DNA of 60,631 nucleotides from contig CAYSWK010000003.1 in assembly GCA_964434735.1 (NCBI GenBank), positions 1 to 60,631 on the forward strand. The letters run 5' to 3'. The stretch comes from CAYSWK01 sp964434735 (lineage in GTDB: Archaea > Micrarchaeota > Micrarchaeia > Anstonellales > Bilamarchaeaceae). The number at the start of each line of letters is the position of its first letter. Positions within the stretch are counted from its first letter, which is position 1. This document shows positions 24,345-32,919 of the stretch, piece after piece. The translations under genes were made by a program, and so were the position numbers. The notes under the pieces were generated by a model. The model saw nothing but the letters and a program-made list of their open reading frames with translations. It ran no database searches and had not been told where the DNA came from.

Positions 24345-25508
24345 TTACCACCCTTGCTCGTAAATATGGATGACGCTTGTTGCGCCCGACCCTCCGACAT
24401 TGTGGGTCATCCCTACTTTTGCATCTTTTACTTGGCGACCTTCGGCCTTGCCGCGAAGCTGCCAGGTAATTTCACATGCCTGCTTGATGCCGGTTGCACC
24501 GACTGGGTGCCCGCATGCTTTCAAACCACCGGAAGTATTAACGACAATTTCACCATTGGGACCTGTTTTTCCTGCCAATGAGGCTTTTCCGCCTTCACCT
24601 TTTTTGAAGAATCCTAAATCCTCAATTGCCATGATTTCTGCGATGGTGAAACAATCATGAACCTCAACAACATCAATATCCTTTGGCTGCTTCTTTGCCA
24701 TCGAATATGCTTTCTTTGCCGCCTCCTGCGTTGCACGAAGACCCGTCATTGTTGCACGTGAATGAAGTGCAATTGCATCTGACGCCTGCGCACTTGCCGA
24801 AATCTTGATAGGCATTTCACACATCTTCTTTGCCTTATCCAAAGGTGCAAGTATCAAGGCAGCCGCACCGTCGGTTATTGGCGAACAATCAAAAACCGAC
24901 AAGGGATCTGCAACCATTTTGCTTTTGAGCACCGCGTCGATTGAAATTTCCTTTTGATATTGCGCATATTTGTTCTTTGCGCCGAATACATGGTTTTTGA
25001 CCGCAACCGAAGCAAGCATTTCCTTTGTTGTTCCATACTCAAACATATGCCTTCGTGCCATCATTGCGTACAATCCAGGAAATGTTGCGCCATGGAACAA
25101 TTCCCATTCCTGGTCGCCCGCACCACCTAAAATTTCAGAGACTTCTTCAACGGATAAATCGGTCATTTTTTCAACGCCGCCTACGATGACGACATCATGC
25201 ATCCCTGAGGATACTGCCATAATCCCTTGCCTTAATGCTAATGAACCTGAAGCGCATGCGCCTTCTACCCTCGTGAAGGGTTTAGGTGTCATTCCCATAT
25301 AATCTGCCAAAAGAGCGCCAATGTGCTCCTGGCCTACCAAGCGTCCTGAAGCCATAGTACCTACAAATCCCGCTTCGATTGAGTCACCTGAAAGGTTTGC
25401 ATCCTCTAAAGCACGAACACCGGCTTCGACTACCATGTCACGAAATCCGCGTTCCCAGTGTTCCCCGAATCGGGTCTGGCCAACGCCAATGATTGCTACG
25501 TCTCGCAT
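24345..25508 (-). CDS. Acetyl-CoA acetyltransferase (archaeal thiolase)
   Basis: A 387-residue thiolase. The nucleophile Cys lies in VEGACASGSLAL (about residue 84), the HDCF motif in VEVHDCFTIAE supplies a His, and the general-base Cys with His lies in KACGHPVGATG. It condenses two acetyl-CoA to acetoacetyl-CoA, the first mevalonate step toward archaeal isoprenoid lipids. Length and motifs are complete. It leads a thiolase-DUF35 unit with cutA further downstream. Confidence 0.92.
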   Translation of the reverse strand: MRDVAIIGVGQTRFGEHWERGFRDMVVEAGVRALEDANLSGDSIEAGFVGTMASGRLVGQEHIGALLADYMGMTPKPFTRVEGACASGSLALRQGIMAVSSGMHDVVIVGGVEKMTDLSVEEVSEILGGAGDQEWELFHGATFPGLYAMMARRHMFEYGTTKEMLASVAVKNHVFGAKNKYAQYQKEISIDAVLKSKMVADPLSVFDCSPITDGAAALILAPLDKAKKMCEMPIKISASAQASDAIALHSRATMTGLRATQEAAKKAYSMAKKQPKDIDVVEVHDCFTIAEIMAIEDLGFFKKGEGGKASLAGKTGPNGEIVVNTSGGLKACGHPVGATGIKQACEITWQLRGKAEGRQVKDAKVGMTHNVGGSGATSVIHIYEQGW

Positions 25509-25602
25509 AGTATTATCTCCTCGTAAATAAGATTAAGAAACGTTATACGGGCTTGTTTTTAAATATGACTTATTCTACTTCGGCGAGAGACGAATAGTTA
25601 CA

Positions 25603-26466
25603 TTAATCCTTAAGTGCTTCCTGTACGCATGCCAAAACCTCTTGCACACTCTGAGGCCTTTGATCCGGATCCTTAGCAAGCATACGTTTTATCAAGGAAT
25701 CAAGCAAGGGTGGAATAGAAATAGGCGTGCACAATGAAGGAGCAGGTTTGAAAAGATGCCCCTGAAGAACGTCTACAGTATCTCCTGTGAAAGGAACATG
25801 ACCTGTAAGAAGCTCATACAAAATGATTCCTAATGAATAAATGTCAGACCGATGGTCAACAACGGAATACGAAAAATTAAAAGGAATCTGCTCAGGTGCA
25901 ATATAGACTACGGTCCCTTCCGCTTCTTCAGGTGAGATGCGCGTACCATTTGGAACTGCAAGGTCAAAATCTGCATAACGGATACGCCCTGTTGAATCAA
26001 TAAGAAGATTTGATGGTTTGATGTCACGATGAATAAGCCCTGAACCGTGTACTGCCGAAAGCCCGTCACAAAGCTGCCTAACAACAGTAATCAATTCTTG
26101 TTTCCAAAAAGGAGATGCAAGCATCATATCTGAAAAAGAATCTATCACTCCTTCAAAAGTCCCTACTGCGCGCTCCATAACGTATAAATAAGGAGCACGA
26201 TTACGGTCAAAGAAAAAGGGCGTTGCAATATGGGGATGAGGGCCAATCGTGACAAGCGTGTCGATTTCAGCTCGAAAACGCGCAAGGTCGCGTGCTGAAC
26301 GTTTATTTCGATCAAGTATCTTAAGGGCTACAGGTACTCCCGTTATCGTATCCTGGCCTGCAAATATTTTTGCCCTTCCGCCTTCTCCAATCCTATGGCT
26401 AACCCTAAAACGATTTGCAAACAGGGGCCCTTTAGGCCTATGCGGGGCTAACCAACCTTGTTTCAT
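25603..26466 (-). CDS. Soluble Hanks-type Ser/Thr protein kinase
   Basis: A 287-residue protein consisting of a kinase domain only. Features are the glycine loop IGEGGRAKIF (26-35), Lys49 (VALKI), a complete HRDIKPSN with Asp148 and Asn153, DFD with Asp166 in place of DFG, and APEQ (190-193). DHRSDIYSLGIILYELLTG is also intact. The catalytic set is present, so it should be active. The similarity to bacterial PknB-type kinases suggests past transfer from bacteria. There is no membrane segment. The pseudokinase at 19522 lies only 4 kb away and could be a partner. Confidence 0.9.
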   Translation of the reverse strand: MKQGWLAPHRPKGPLFANRFRVSHRIGEGGRAKIFAGQDTITGVPVALKILDRNKRSARDLARFRAEIDTLVTIGPHPHIATPFFFDRNRAPYLYVMERAVGTFEGVIDSFSDMMLASPFWKQELITVVRQLCDGLSAVHGSGLIHRDIKPSNLLIDSTGRIRYADFDLAVPNGTRISPEEAEGTVVYIAPEQIPFNFSYSVVDHRSDIYSLGIILYELLTGHVPFTGDTVDVLQGHLFKPAPSLCTPISIPPLLDSLIKRMLAKDPDQRPQSVQEVLACVQEALKD

Positions 26467-26527
26467 GTTATTATTAATGGTAAAAGAAGTATTTAAATGT
26501 AGAGGTTTGAAATACAGTAACTCATAC

Positions 26528-26575
26528 CTTTAAATATCTAGATAAATCAATAGCTTTAATTCTCATTTGAGGTGA
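26528..26575 (+). promoter_or_regulatory. TATA box and Shine-Dalgarno of psmA
   Basis: CTTTAAATAT at 26528-26537 is a good TATA box, and GAGGTGA at 26569-26575 is a ribosome binding site 9 nt before the ATG. Confidence 0.65.
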
Positions 26576-26584
26576 ATTGCAAGT

Positions 26585-27292
26585 ATGTACGGAGTATCCC
26601 CACAAGCATATGATCGAGCGATTACGGTATTTTCCCCCGACGGACGATTGTTCCAGGTTGAATACGCAAAAGAGGCAGTCAAGCGCGGCGCAACGGCAAT
26701 CGGCATTTGCGCAAAAGACGGCGTAGTCCTTGTTGCATTCAAAAGCATCCACTCAAAACTCGTCGTTCCTGAATCACTTAAAAAAGTGTTTGACATTGAT
26801 TCTCACATCGCAGTAACCGCAAGCGGACTTATTGCAGATGCAAGGCGTGTTGTTGAACTTGCACGGACGGATGCACAAAGACACCGATTAACCTACAACG
26901 AGCCCGCAACGGTTGAAAGCATAGCAAAAGGCGTTTGCGACCTTATGCAAGTATACACCCAATACGGTGGAATCAGGCCCTTTGGTGTTTCATTACTCAT
27001 TGCAGGATGCGATGAACAGCCTAGATTGTTCGAAGCGGAACCATCGGGTGCAATGACTGCGTTCTCTGCAGACTCAATTGGGGCTGCAAAGAAGGAAGTT
27101 GACGAAATACTTGAAAAAGGCTACAAGGACTCAATGACTGTTGAAGCGGCAATCGACTTAGCGGTTGGTGCACTTCGAAAGACCCATGAGGAAAAGCTTT
27201 TACCTGAAAACGTTGAGATTTCCTACTGCGACATGAAGACAAAGAAATTTGTTGAATTGTCAGACAAGGAAATTGCAAAGTATTTGAAATAA
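26585..27292 (+). CDS. psmA: Proteasome alpha subunit
   Basis: A 235-residue 20S alpha subunit. The N-terminal gate and H0 signature YDRAITVFSPDGRLFQVEYA, then KRGATAIGI, GGIRPFGVSLLIAG and the C-terminal helix are typical. Alpha rings cap the beta catalytic rings and dock the unfolding ATPases. A good TATA box and ribosome site precede the gene. No beta subunit is in this window. Length is standard. Confidence 0.95.
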   Translation: MYGVSPQAYDRAITVFSPDGRLFQVEYAKEAVKRGATAIGICAKDGVVLVAFKSIHSKLVVPESLKKVFDIDSHIAVTASGLIADARRVVELARTDAQRHRLTYNEPATVESIAKGVCDLMQVYTQYGGIRPFGVSLLIAGCDEQPRLFEAEPSGAMTAFSADSIGAAKKEVDEILEKGYKDSMTVEAAIDLAVGALRKTHEEKLLPENVEISYCDMKTKKFVELSDKEIAKYLK

Positions 27293-27355
27293 TTTTATTA
27301 TTATTTTCTCTTTCTTAATTATGTTTTAGAAATAAGTAATCAACTTAACCAATTT

Positions 27356-27371
27356 TGTAACTACAGTTACA
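27356..27371. promoter_or_regulatory. 16-bp palindrome TGTAACTACAGTTACA
   Basis: Perfect 7-bp arms around AC, 29 nt before the Cas2-like gene start. It may be an operator or a core hairpin; no regulator is implied by the sequence. Confidence 0.45.
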
Positions 27372-27400
27372 TTTTTATTCCTCAAGGTATTTTTCAAAGC

Positions 27401-27637
27401 ATGCAAATTATCTACTTATACGACCTCAAGTCAAAGGGGAAAAAACCATTTGCACGCCTTAAACGCTCATTCTATTACCATTTCCACCGCCTTGAGATCG
27501 CCCAGTTCGTACTCAAGACCAAATCAGCACTTGCCGTGCCTTTGGAAAAGGAAAAACGGGTGAACGCATTCTTCAAATTATTCAAGGGAAAAGTAGTTGT
27601 GTACAAAATATACACGGAAAAAATAGAGGAATTTTAA
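27401..27637 (+). CDS. Small Cas2-like ferredoxin-fold protein
   Basis: A 78-residue protein. The first strand IIYLYDLKSKG with an Asp at its end, an arginine-rich helix (ARLKRSFYYHFHRLEIAQ), and a late KVVVYKIYTEKIEEF strand and tail resemble the Cas2/VapD ferredoxin fold. A group of short archaeal proteins of this type occurs without cas genes. No Cas1 or CRISPR array is present here, so a CRISPR role is not supported. It may bind or cleave nucleic acid. Single gene with a palindrome upstream; convergent with korB. Confidence 0.5.
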   Translation: MQIIYLYDLKSKGKKPFARLKRSFYYHFHRLEIAQFVLKTKSALAVPLEKEKRVNAFFKLFKGKVVVYKIYTEKIEEF

Positions 27638-27640
27638 AAA

Positions 27641-28510
27641 TCAGTAAAAGTCTTTGTATGCCTTTGAAAGGTCAACCTTGCCAATGCTTCGATGTGCAGG
27701 AACACCTTTTGCGTATTGGGGTAACGCACTCTCATACGTTGGACGATCCTCCTGGTAGAATACGCCGATGGGGCATTTCTCGTAATTTGAATTCAATTCT
27801 TCAAATGCCTTTTCCATGGCAGCCATCTTGTTGGTTGCATCGTGCCCTGCTTCCTGCAACTTGTAGACGCGCTTGGTCCAAAACTCATAGGTATTAATTG
27901 GATTAAACGAAACACAGGGCTGGAACACATCAACAAACGAGAATCCCTTGTGCTTGACTGCCGCAACGAGCGTGTCCTTCATGTGCTTTGCATCGCCCGC
28001 AAAGGTGCGTGCAACAAAGGAAGCCCCTCCAACAATTGCGTTTGCAATCGGGTTAAACGGACTCTCAATAAGGCCATGTGGCGTAGATTTAGTCTTCATT
28101 CCTTTTTGTGAAGTGGGAGATGCCTGACCCGTAGTAAGGCCATAAATCGAATTATTGTACACAACATACGTCATATCGTAATTTCTTCGCATAATGTGAA
28201 CGAAATGCTGCGCGCCGATTCCGTAACCATCACCGTCACCGCCTACTGCAAGAACGGTAAGGTTCGGGTTTGCAAGCTTAATGCCGCTGGCTAATGGAAG
28301 CACACGCCCGTGCAATCCTTCGTATCCGTAGGTATTAAGGTAATGCGGCGTCTTTCCTGAACATCCGATTCCTGACGCAACAACGATGTTGTGAGGTTCA
28401 ATGTTCAATTCAGCCAAAGCCATCTTAAGACCCATGACAATACCAAAATCCCCGCAACCGGGGCACCACTGGGACTTTTCCTTTGTTGAAACCTGTGCAA
28501 TTGTAACCAT
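27641..28510 (-). CDS. korB: 2-oxoacid:ferredoxin oxidoreductase, beta subunit
   Basis: A 289-residue TPP-binding subunit. It has WCPGCGDFGI at residues about 15-24, GIGCSGKTPHYLNTYGYEGLHGR (in segments), the TPP/Mg motif GGDGDGYGIG (about 90-99), and NNSIYGLTTGQ. The enzyme oxidises 2-oxoacids to acyl-CoA, reducing ferredoxin. The alpha/gamma subunit gene is usually directly upstream, but the upstream minus-strand neighbour here is an unrelated lipoprotein, so the partner must lie outside the window. Beta sequence alone does not fix the substrate (2-oxoglutarate or pyruvate). Confidence 0.9.
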   Translation of the reverse strand: MVTIAQVSTKEKSQWCPGCGDFGIVMGLKMALAELNIEPHNIVVASGIGCSGKTPHYLNTYGYEGLHGRVLPLASGIKLANPNLTVLAVGGDGDGYGIGAQHFVHIMRRNYDMTYVVYNNSIYGLTTGQASPTSQKGMKTKSTPHGLIESPFNPIANAIVGGASFVARTFAGDAKHMKDTLVAAVKHKGFSFVDVFQPCVSFNPINTYEFWTKRVYKLQEAGHDATNKMAAMEKAFEELNSNYEKCPIGVFYQEDRPTYESALPQYAKGVPAHRSIGKVDLSKAYKDFY

Positions 28511-28591
28511 GCAAATCACTAAAAGATACTTCGATTGTCAGAAGTACGATTTATAATAGTACTGGAAACCATCACGACAAAAAACGAACCA

Positions 28592-29365
28592 TCATTCAAT
28601 GATACCGCCGGAAGAAGAAACGGTAACGTTTCGAATTATACGTTTACCATTATAGAAAATCTCAAGAACCGCGTCTCCAACCGGGATCTTCCCAAAGTCC
28701 GCAAGCCCCGAGTACCAGTAAAGCGGATGAAGCGTAATGGGGCCATAATTCAAACGAACAAGATCTGACTGACTTGAGGGTACGAGAACGGACGAACTTG
28801 TTGATTCAAGCCATCCGTTTGAACCTCCTGTAATAAAGACGGGAATGATGCGTGTAAGATTCTCTGAACGAACACGGCCCACAAGCGAATAAGTTCCCGC
28901 CTGAACGGGCGAAAGGGAAAATGCGCCGTTTGGTTGTGCGATAGTTGAATGAAGCAACACGCCTTGTGAATAAAGCGAAATGTTTGCCCCTGGCGTTACC
29001 ACACCGTTTAGCACAAACGGTTTTGAAAATGAAAAATACATGCTTTGAACAGGCTCAACGGAAACAGTCGCAAGGATACGCTGACCGCGATCATCCTCAA
29101 GAAGAACATGAGAATGTGGCGGTGCGCTCACCTCAAATGAACCGTTTGAAAATTCATGCGTTGAAATGACCGAATAATTGTCAAGATGATTTGGGTCAGG
29201 TGAAAATACAGTGAGAACAACGTGTGGAATGGATGAATTATGATAATCAATAGTACCACGTACGGTTACCTTTTCAGGAACGCCTATTTTTTGAGGTGTT
29301 GCAATGCAGCCAAATGCAAGAAGGAGCGCAACGGCAAGGAAAATAGCAGATCTCATGCGTACCAT
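28592..29365 (-). CDS. Lipoprotein-like secreted protein, unknown
   Basis: A 257-residue protein with a signal peptide ending in a lipobox-like LLLAFGC (Cys about 20). The body holds repeated beta-rich segments resembling carboxypeptidase-regulatory/Ig-like folds (HVVLTVFSPDP, GAFSLSPVQAGTYSLVG). It is likely anchored at the outer face of the membrane. No enzyme motif. Divergent from pyrK. Confidence 0.65.
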   Translation of the reverse strand: MVRMRSAIFLAVALLLAFGCIATPQKIGVPEKVTVRGTIDYHNSSIPHVVLTVFSPDPNHLDNYSVISTHEFSNGSFEVSAPPHSHVLLEDDRGQRILATVSVEPVQSMYFSFSKPFVLNGVVTPGANISLYSQGVLLHSTIAQPNGAFSLSPVQAGTYSLVGRVRSENLTRIIPVFITGGSNGWLESTSSSVLVPSSQSDLVRLNYGPITLHPLYWYSGLADFGKIPVGDAVLEIFYNGKRIIRNVTVSSSGGIIE

Positions 29366-29397
29366 ACGTTAAAAAACATTTTAAACAATCACAATAC

Positions 29398-30186
29398 ATG
29401 GCAGCCCCATCTTTTTCAATGAAAAGCGCACGAATAACAAAAATAACCCCTGAAAACTACCGTGTAAAAACATTCGAAGTATCATACGATTTCAAAGCAA
29501 AACCCGGACAATTTGCCATGCTGTGGATTCCAGGAATTGGCGAAAAGCCAATGAGCATCGGCGCATCAAACCCCATACGATTCTCAATTGCAGATGTGGG
29601 GCCCTTTAGCCATGCAATGCATTCGCTTTCAGTAGGAAGCCTCCTTTCGTTTCGTGGACCATTAGGAACTGCATTCACGCTTGAAAAAAAATCAAAAAGC
29701 ATCTGTGTAGTCGGCGGAGGTTACGGAGTCGTTCCATTGCATTTCCTTGCAGAAGAAGCCCGGGACCAAAAAATAAAAGTAACTGCAATAATTGGTGCAC
29801 GAACCGAGAAAGACATTATTTATGAGCACTATTTTGAACAGGATGGCTGCGAAGTTCACGTGTCAACGGATGACGGTTCAAAAGGATTCAAGGGAACATC
29901 AGTTGCATTATTTGAAAAACTCCTTACGACTCACAAATTCGACGCCGTATACACGTGTGGCCCCGAACGGATGATGCATGCACTTGCGCTCGTATGCAAG
30001 GAAAAGAAAATCCCGATCCAAGTCTCCGTTGAACGATACATGAAATGCGGAATAGGCATTTGCGGCTCCTGCGACTGTTCAGGGAAAACGTTGTGCACTG
30101 AAGGTCCTATTATGAGCGGTGAAGAAGCACTTTCGCTACCTGATTTTGGCCACGTGCACCGGGACTCAACAGGACGGAAAAAATAA
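29398..30186 (+). CDS. pyrK: Dihydroorotate dehydrogenase electron-transfer subunit
   Basis: A 262-residue flavoprotein. An N-terminal FAD domain (about 10-100), an NAD-binding domain with VVGGGYGVVPLHFLA (about 103-117) and TCGPERMM, and a C-terminal [2Fe-2S] cluster with CGIGICGSCDC (about 218-228) and a later Cys before TEGP. It passes electrons from PyrD to NAD. PyrD is 13 kb away here, whereas class 1B pairs are often adjacent. TATA-like AATACATG precedes the start. Confidence 0.88.
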   Translation: MAAPSFSMKSARITKITPENYRVKTFEVSYDFKAKPGQFAMLWIPGIGEKPMSIGASNPIRFSIADVGPFSHAMHSLSVGSLLSFRGPLGTAFTLEKKSKSICVVGGGYGVVPLHFLAEEARDQKIKVTAIIGARTEKDIIYEHYFEQDGCEVHVSTDDGSKGFKGTSVALFEKLLTTHKFDAVYTCGPERMMHALALVCKEKKIPIQVSVERYMKCGIGICGSCDCSGKTLCTEGPIMSGEEALSLPDFGHVHRDSTGRKK

Positions 30187-30197
30187 GAAAATAAAAA

Positions 30198-30980
30198 TTA
30201 AATCTTCTGAAGAACGATATATCCTCCAATCATCCCTAGCATAACAAGCGACAAGCAACAGCCAAAGCCAAAAAAGTACAAGATGTTGTCGCCTGGTGAA
30301 GAAAGGACTTTGACAAGACCATCAACTGCTGAAGGACCTTGTGTAGTTCCCTCAGAAACCGATGAATTCGCAGGAACAACGACGGGGGACACAGGTTGGG
30401 GTGAACCTCCTTGAGCAGGAGGAGTATTTTGAACAGGTGGAGGTTGCGGATTGTTTTGTGCCGGAGGAGGGTTGTTTTGTACCGGCTGCTGTGGTTGCGC
30501 AGGTGCGGCAGGTTGGGGGGGAGGATAAATTTGTAATTTCTTATATACGACCGTTTCTGGCGCATTTTCGGTGAGGGTAATGTTCATCGTTGATTTGCGT
30601 TGATTATACGTATGATCCGGATCCTGCGCGGTGCCCCCTATATAATAAGAAATGTTAAGGGAAAAATGCTGTGTCTTTGCGGCGTTTGGCGCCTTCTTCT
30701 TTATCGTAAGAGTTGTAGGTTTTGAAGAAAGATCAAAAGGCTTAAGGCCTTCATATGCCTTCTGAATGCCTGCCGCTGGAGGATCTTCAGGATAAATAAA
30801 CACGGCCCCTTCCCCGCGTTCATCTGAAGAAACGTTGTACAAAAGATGAAACGTAATAGTATATTCCTGCCCGGGACGAACTTGCTCAGGGTAGGAAACA
30901 TCCGCAATGTGTACATTGCCAACTGAAAATCCAATAGAGATGCACAGAAGTGCAACAAGAACAAAAATGATCTGTTTCAT
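30198..30980 (-). CDS. Secreted protein with Pro-rich stalk and C-terminal anchor
   Basis: A 260-residue protein. Signal peptide (about 1-18), an Ig-like beta domain (about 20-145), a Pro/Gln/Asn-rich stalk (about 155-200), and a C-terminal membrane helix (about 232-257). The layout is of a surface-exposed, membrane-anchored protein. The start at 30978-30980 gives the typical signal peptide MKQIIFVLVALL. No function recognised. Convergent with pyrK. Confidence 0.6.
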   Translation of the reverse strand: MKQIIFVLVALLCISIGFSVGNVHIADVSYPEQVRPGQEYTITFHLLYNVSSDERGEGAVFIYPEDPPAAGIQKAYEGLKPFDLSSKPTTLTIKKKAPNAAKTQHFSLNISYYIGGTAQDPDHTYNQRKSTMNITLTENAPETVVYKKLQIYPPPQPAAPAQPQQPVQNNPPPAQNNPQPPPVQNTPPAQGGSPQPVSPVVVPANSSVSEGTTQGPSAVDGLVKVLSSPGDNILYFFGFGCCLSLVMLGMIGGYIVLQKI

Positions 30981-31038
30981 GCAGTGGCTAATCACCAAGT
31001 TCTTTTAAATTTATTGATTAACAACTGCCAAAAATGCG

Positions 31039-32919
31039 TCATGCAAGATGAACTCTCCAAAACTTAACACACAATATAGCAAGCAACGAAAGAATACATG
31101 AATACGCAAAAACTCCTGCTGCAAACGCAGGATCGATAAGATTGTAAAGCACAACTTTTGCTGAGGCCTGCACTGCAACGGAAAGAGGAAGCGCTTGGCC
31201 AATAAGGCCTATAAACGGAGGCATGAACTCATAGGGGAAAAACATGCCTGAAAGGAACAAAAGGGGCATCCCTATGACGAGACTTACCAGGAATGCACTC
31301 GATTCGGAATCCATAATCCAGCCGATGATAATTCCAAGGGCACTATATGTTATAACCGAAAGCGCACCTACGACCAAAAGGAAAAAAATTGATGACGAAT
31401 CAAGAAGGGCCGGCTCAATACTTGCTGAAGTGACTAAAAGAAGAATGAATGGAAGCAGCATAATGATTGAGAAGCTCATGACTTTTACAAGAACATATTC
31501 CAGTTTTGAAAGGTGCGAAACAAAAAGCCGCGTAAGCGTGCCGTTCTGTTTTTCACGCACAATACGAGTTGAGGTTATGAACAATGCGATAAAGAGCGTA
31601 ATGACCTGGACTAATCCTGGAAGAAGAACGTAAAAATATGATCTTCCTTCAAAAAACCGATGGGGTTCGATGGACAACGGAACGACGCTTGCACGCGGAT
31701 CACGTTCAGTAATCATGCGTATGCTTTCCTTACTTTGAATGGCAAGCGCACGTATCGTCTGCGACTCCTCGACTACGTTTGCAATAGTGCGTTGCGATGA
31801 ACTAAGGGTCTCAAGGGTCTGGCCTTTTGTCGTTGCAAGAACATCTGCAAGATTGAACAAATAATCAATACGTGATTGCGCGATACCGACTCCTGCGCGA
31901 GAAGAATTTATTTTTGAAATAAATTCTGAGATAGTTGCATTCGTTTTTGCAAGCTCATTTTGGGCCATCTCGATTTGGGAATAACGAGTATTGATTACGA
32001 TAAGTTGTGCATTCACCTGCGATTCGATAGGTGCAAGCGAAGGGCACGGGACATTAAGAGGATTTTGTATGCAGCCAAATACTGCTTGAGTTGCAAGGAT
32101 AGTGTTGTGCGTAGTTGTAAGGCCTTCCTTTGCAGTTGCAAGATCGGATTTTGTTGAATTGAGGATTTGGTCATATTCAACAAACCGTGACTGAATAGAA
32201 TCAAGCTGCATTGAGGCATTCGCAAGCTCTGCATCTGCATGTGAAATGCTCTGGTTTGCTTCGGAGATGGTTCGAATGAACGAATCAGTATCAATAGACT
32301 CAAGCCGCGCCTTGCTCTGTGAAAGCTCCGCATCAATGTCTTTTGCGTTGATTGTGGCATTGTCAATTTTTGCGATAATTTCATCAAGCCTGCCCGATGC
32401 CTTTAAAAGATCACCAAAAACCGTTGAAACAAACCTCACGCCGATTTCCTCACCTGTTTGGGCAATAACGGCACGGATAATGGTTTCGGCACTTGATGCC
32501 ACTTGCACATTTGAGTTGTCAAGATACACCGAAATGATCGCTTGGCGGCCATGGGCAAGGGAAGAGGAAAACCCCTTATTGATAACTATCCCTGCCGTAT
32601 GTTTACCAATACGAACATCTTCAACAAGTGAATCGGGGCAGCCAAATGAATACTCAAAAACATGGGAAACGTTCCTGAAAAAACCTGCGAATTCAATTGA
32701 TTCAACTGAATTGTCAAGGTCGCAAATGCCTATGTATGCAAGCGCAGGCTTCTCATTAAGCGGCCTGCCGAATACAAGGCTTAACGTAAGAAGGATAAGA
32801 ATGGGCACAATGCAAAGAAGAACCAAGGATCTTCCATCACGAATTATGGACTTTGCGTCTTTTGAAAATTCGCCAAGGAAAAGGTACAGCGGCCTAAGCA
32901 AGGAACGTTTGTTATCCAT
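31039..32919 (-). CDS. ABC-2 type transporter permease with extracellular coiled coil
   Basis: A 626-residue permease. Membrane helix (about 28-50), a long extracellular part (about 55-395) with predicted coiled-coil segments rich in Ala/Ser/Asn (about 180-385), then five membrane helices (about 400-625). The layout is that of ABC-2 exporters of the YhgE/drug-efflux group. The ATPase gene is directly upstream with 8-nt overlap. Substrate unknown. Confidence 0.85.
   Translation of the reverse strand: MDNKRSLLRPLYLFLGEFSKDAKSIIRDGRSLVLLCIVPILILLTLSLVFGRPLNEKPALAYIGICDLDNSVESIEFAGFFRNVSHVFEYSFGCPDSLVEDVRIGKHTAGIVINKGFSSSLAHGRQAIISVYLDNSNVQVASSAETIIRAVIAQTGEEIGVRFVSTVFGDLLKASGRLDEIIAKIDNATINAKDIDAELSQSKARLESIDTDSFIRTISEANQSISHADAELANASMQLDSIQSRFVEYDQILNSTKSDLATAKEGLTTTHNTILATQAVFGCIQNPLNVPCPSLAPIESQVNAQLIVINTRYSQIEMAQNELAKTNATISEFISKINSSRAGVGIAQSRIDYLFNLADVLATTKGQTLETLSSSQRTIANVVEESQTIRALAIQSKESIRMITERDPRASVVPLSIEPHRFFEGRSYFYVLLPGLVQVITLFIALFITSTRIVREKQNGTLTRLFVSHLSKLEYVLVKVMSFSIIMLLPFILLLVTSASIEPALLDSSSIFFLLVVGALSVITYSALGIIIGWIMDSESSAFLVSLVIGMPLLFLSGMFFPYEFMPPFIGLIGQALPLSVAVQASAKVVLYNLIDPAFAAGVFAYSCILSLLAILCVKFWRVHLA

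Noticed and set aside
27401..27637. Cas2-like gene as sign of a CRISPR-Cas locus
   Set aside because: No repeat-spacer array, Cas1 or effector gene is present anywhere in the window, and the CARF regulator lies 26 kb away.
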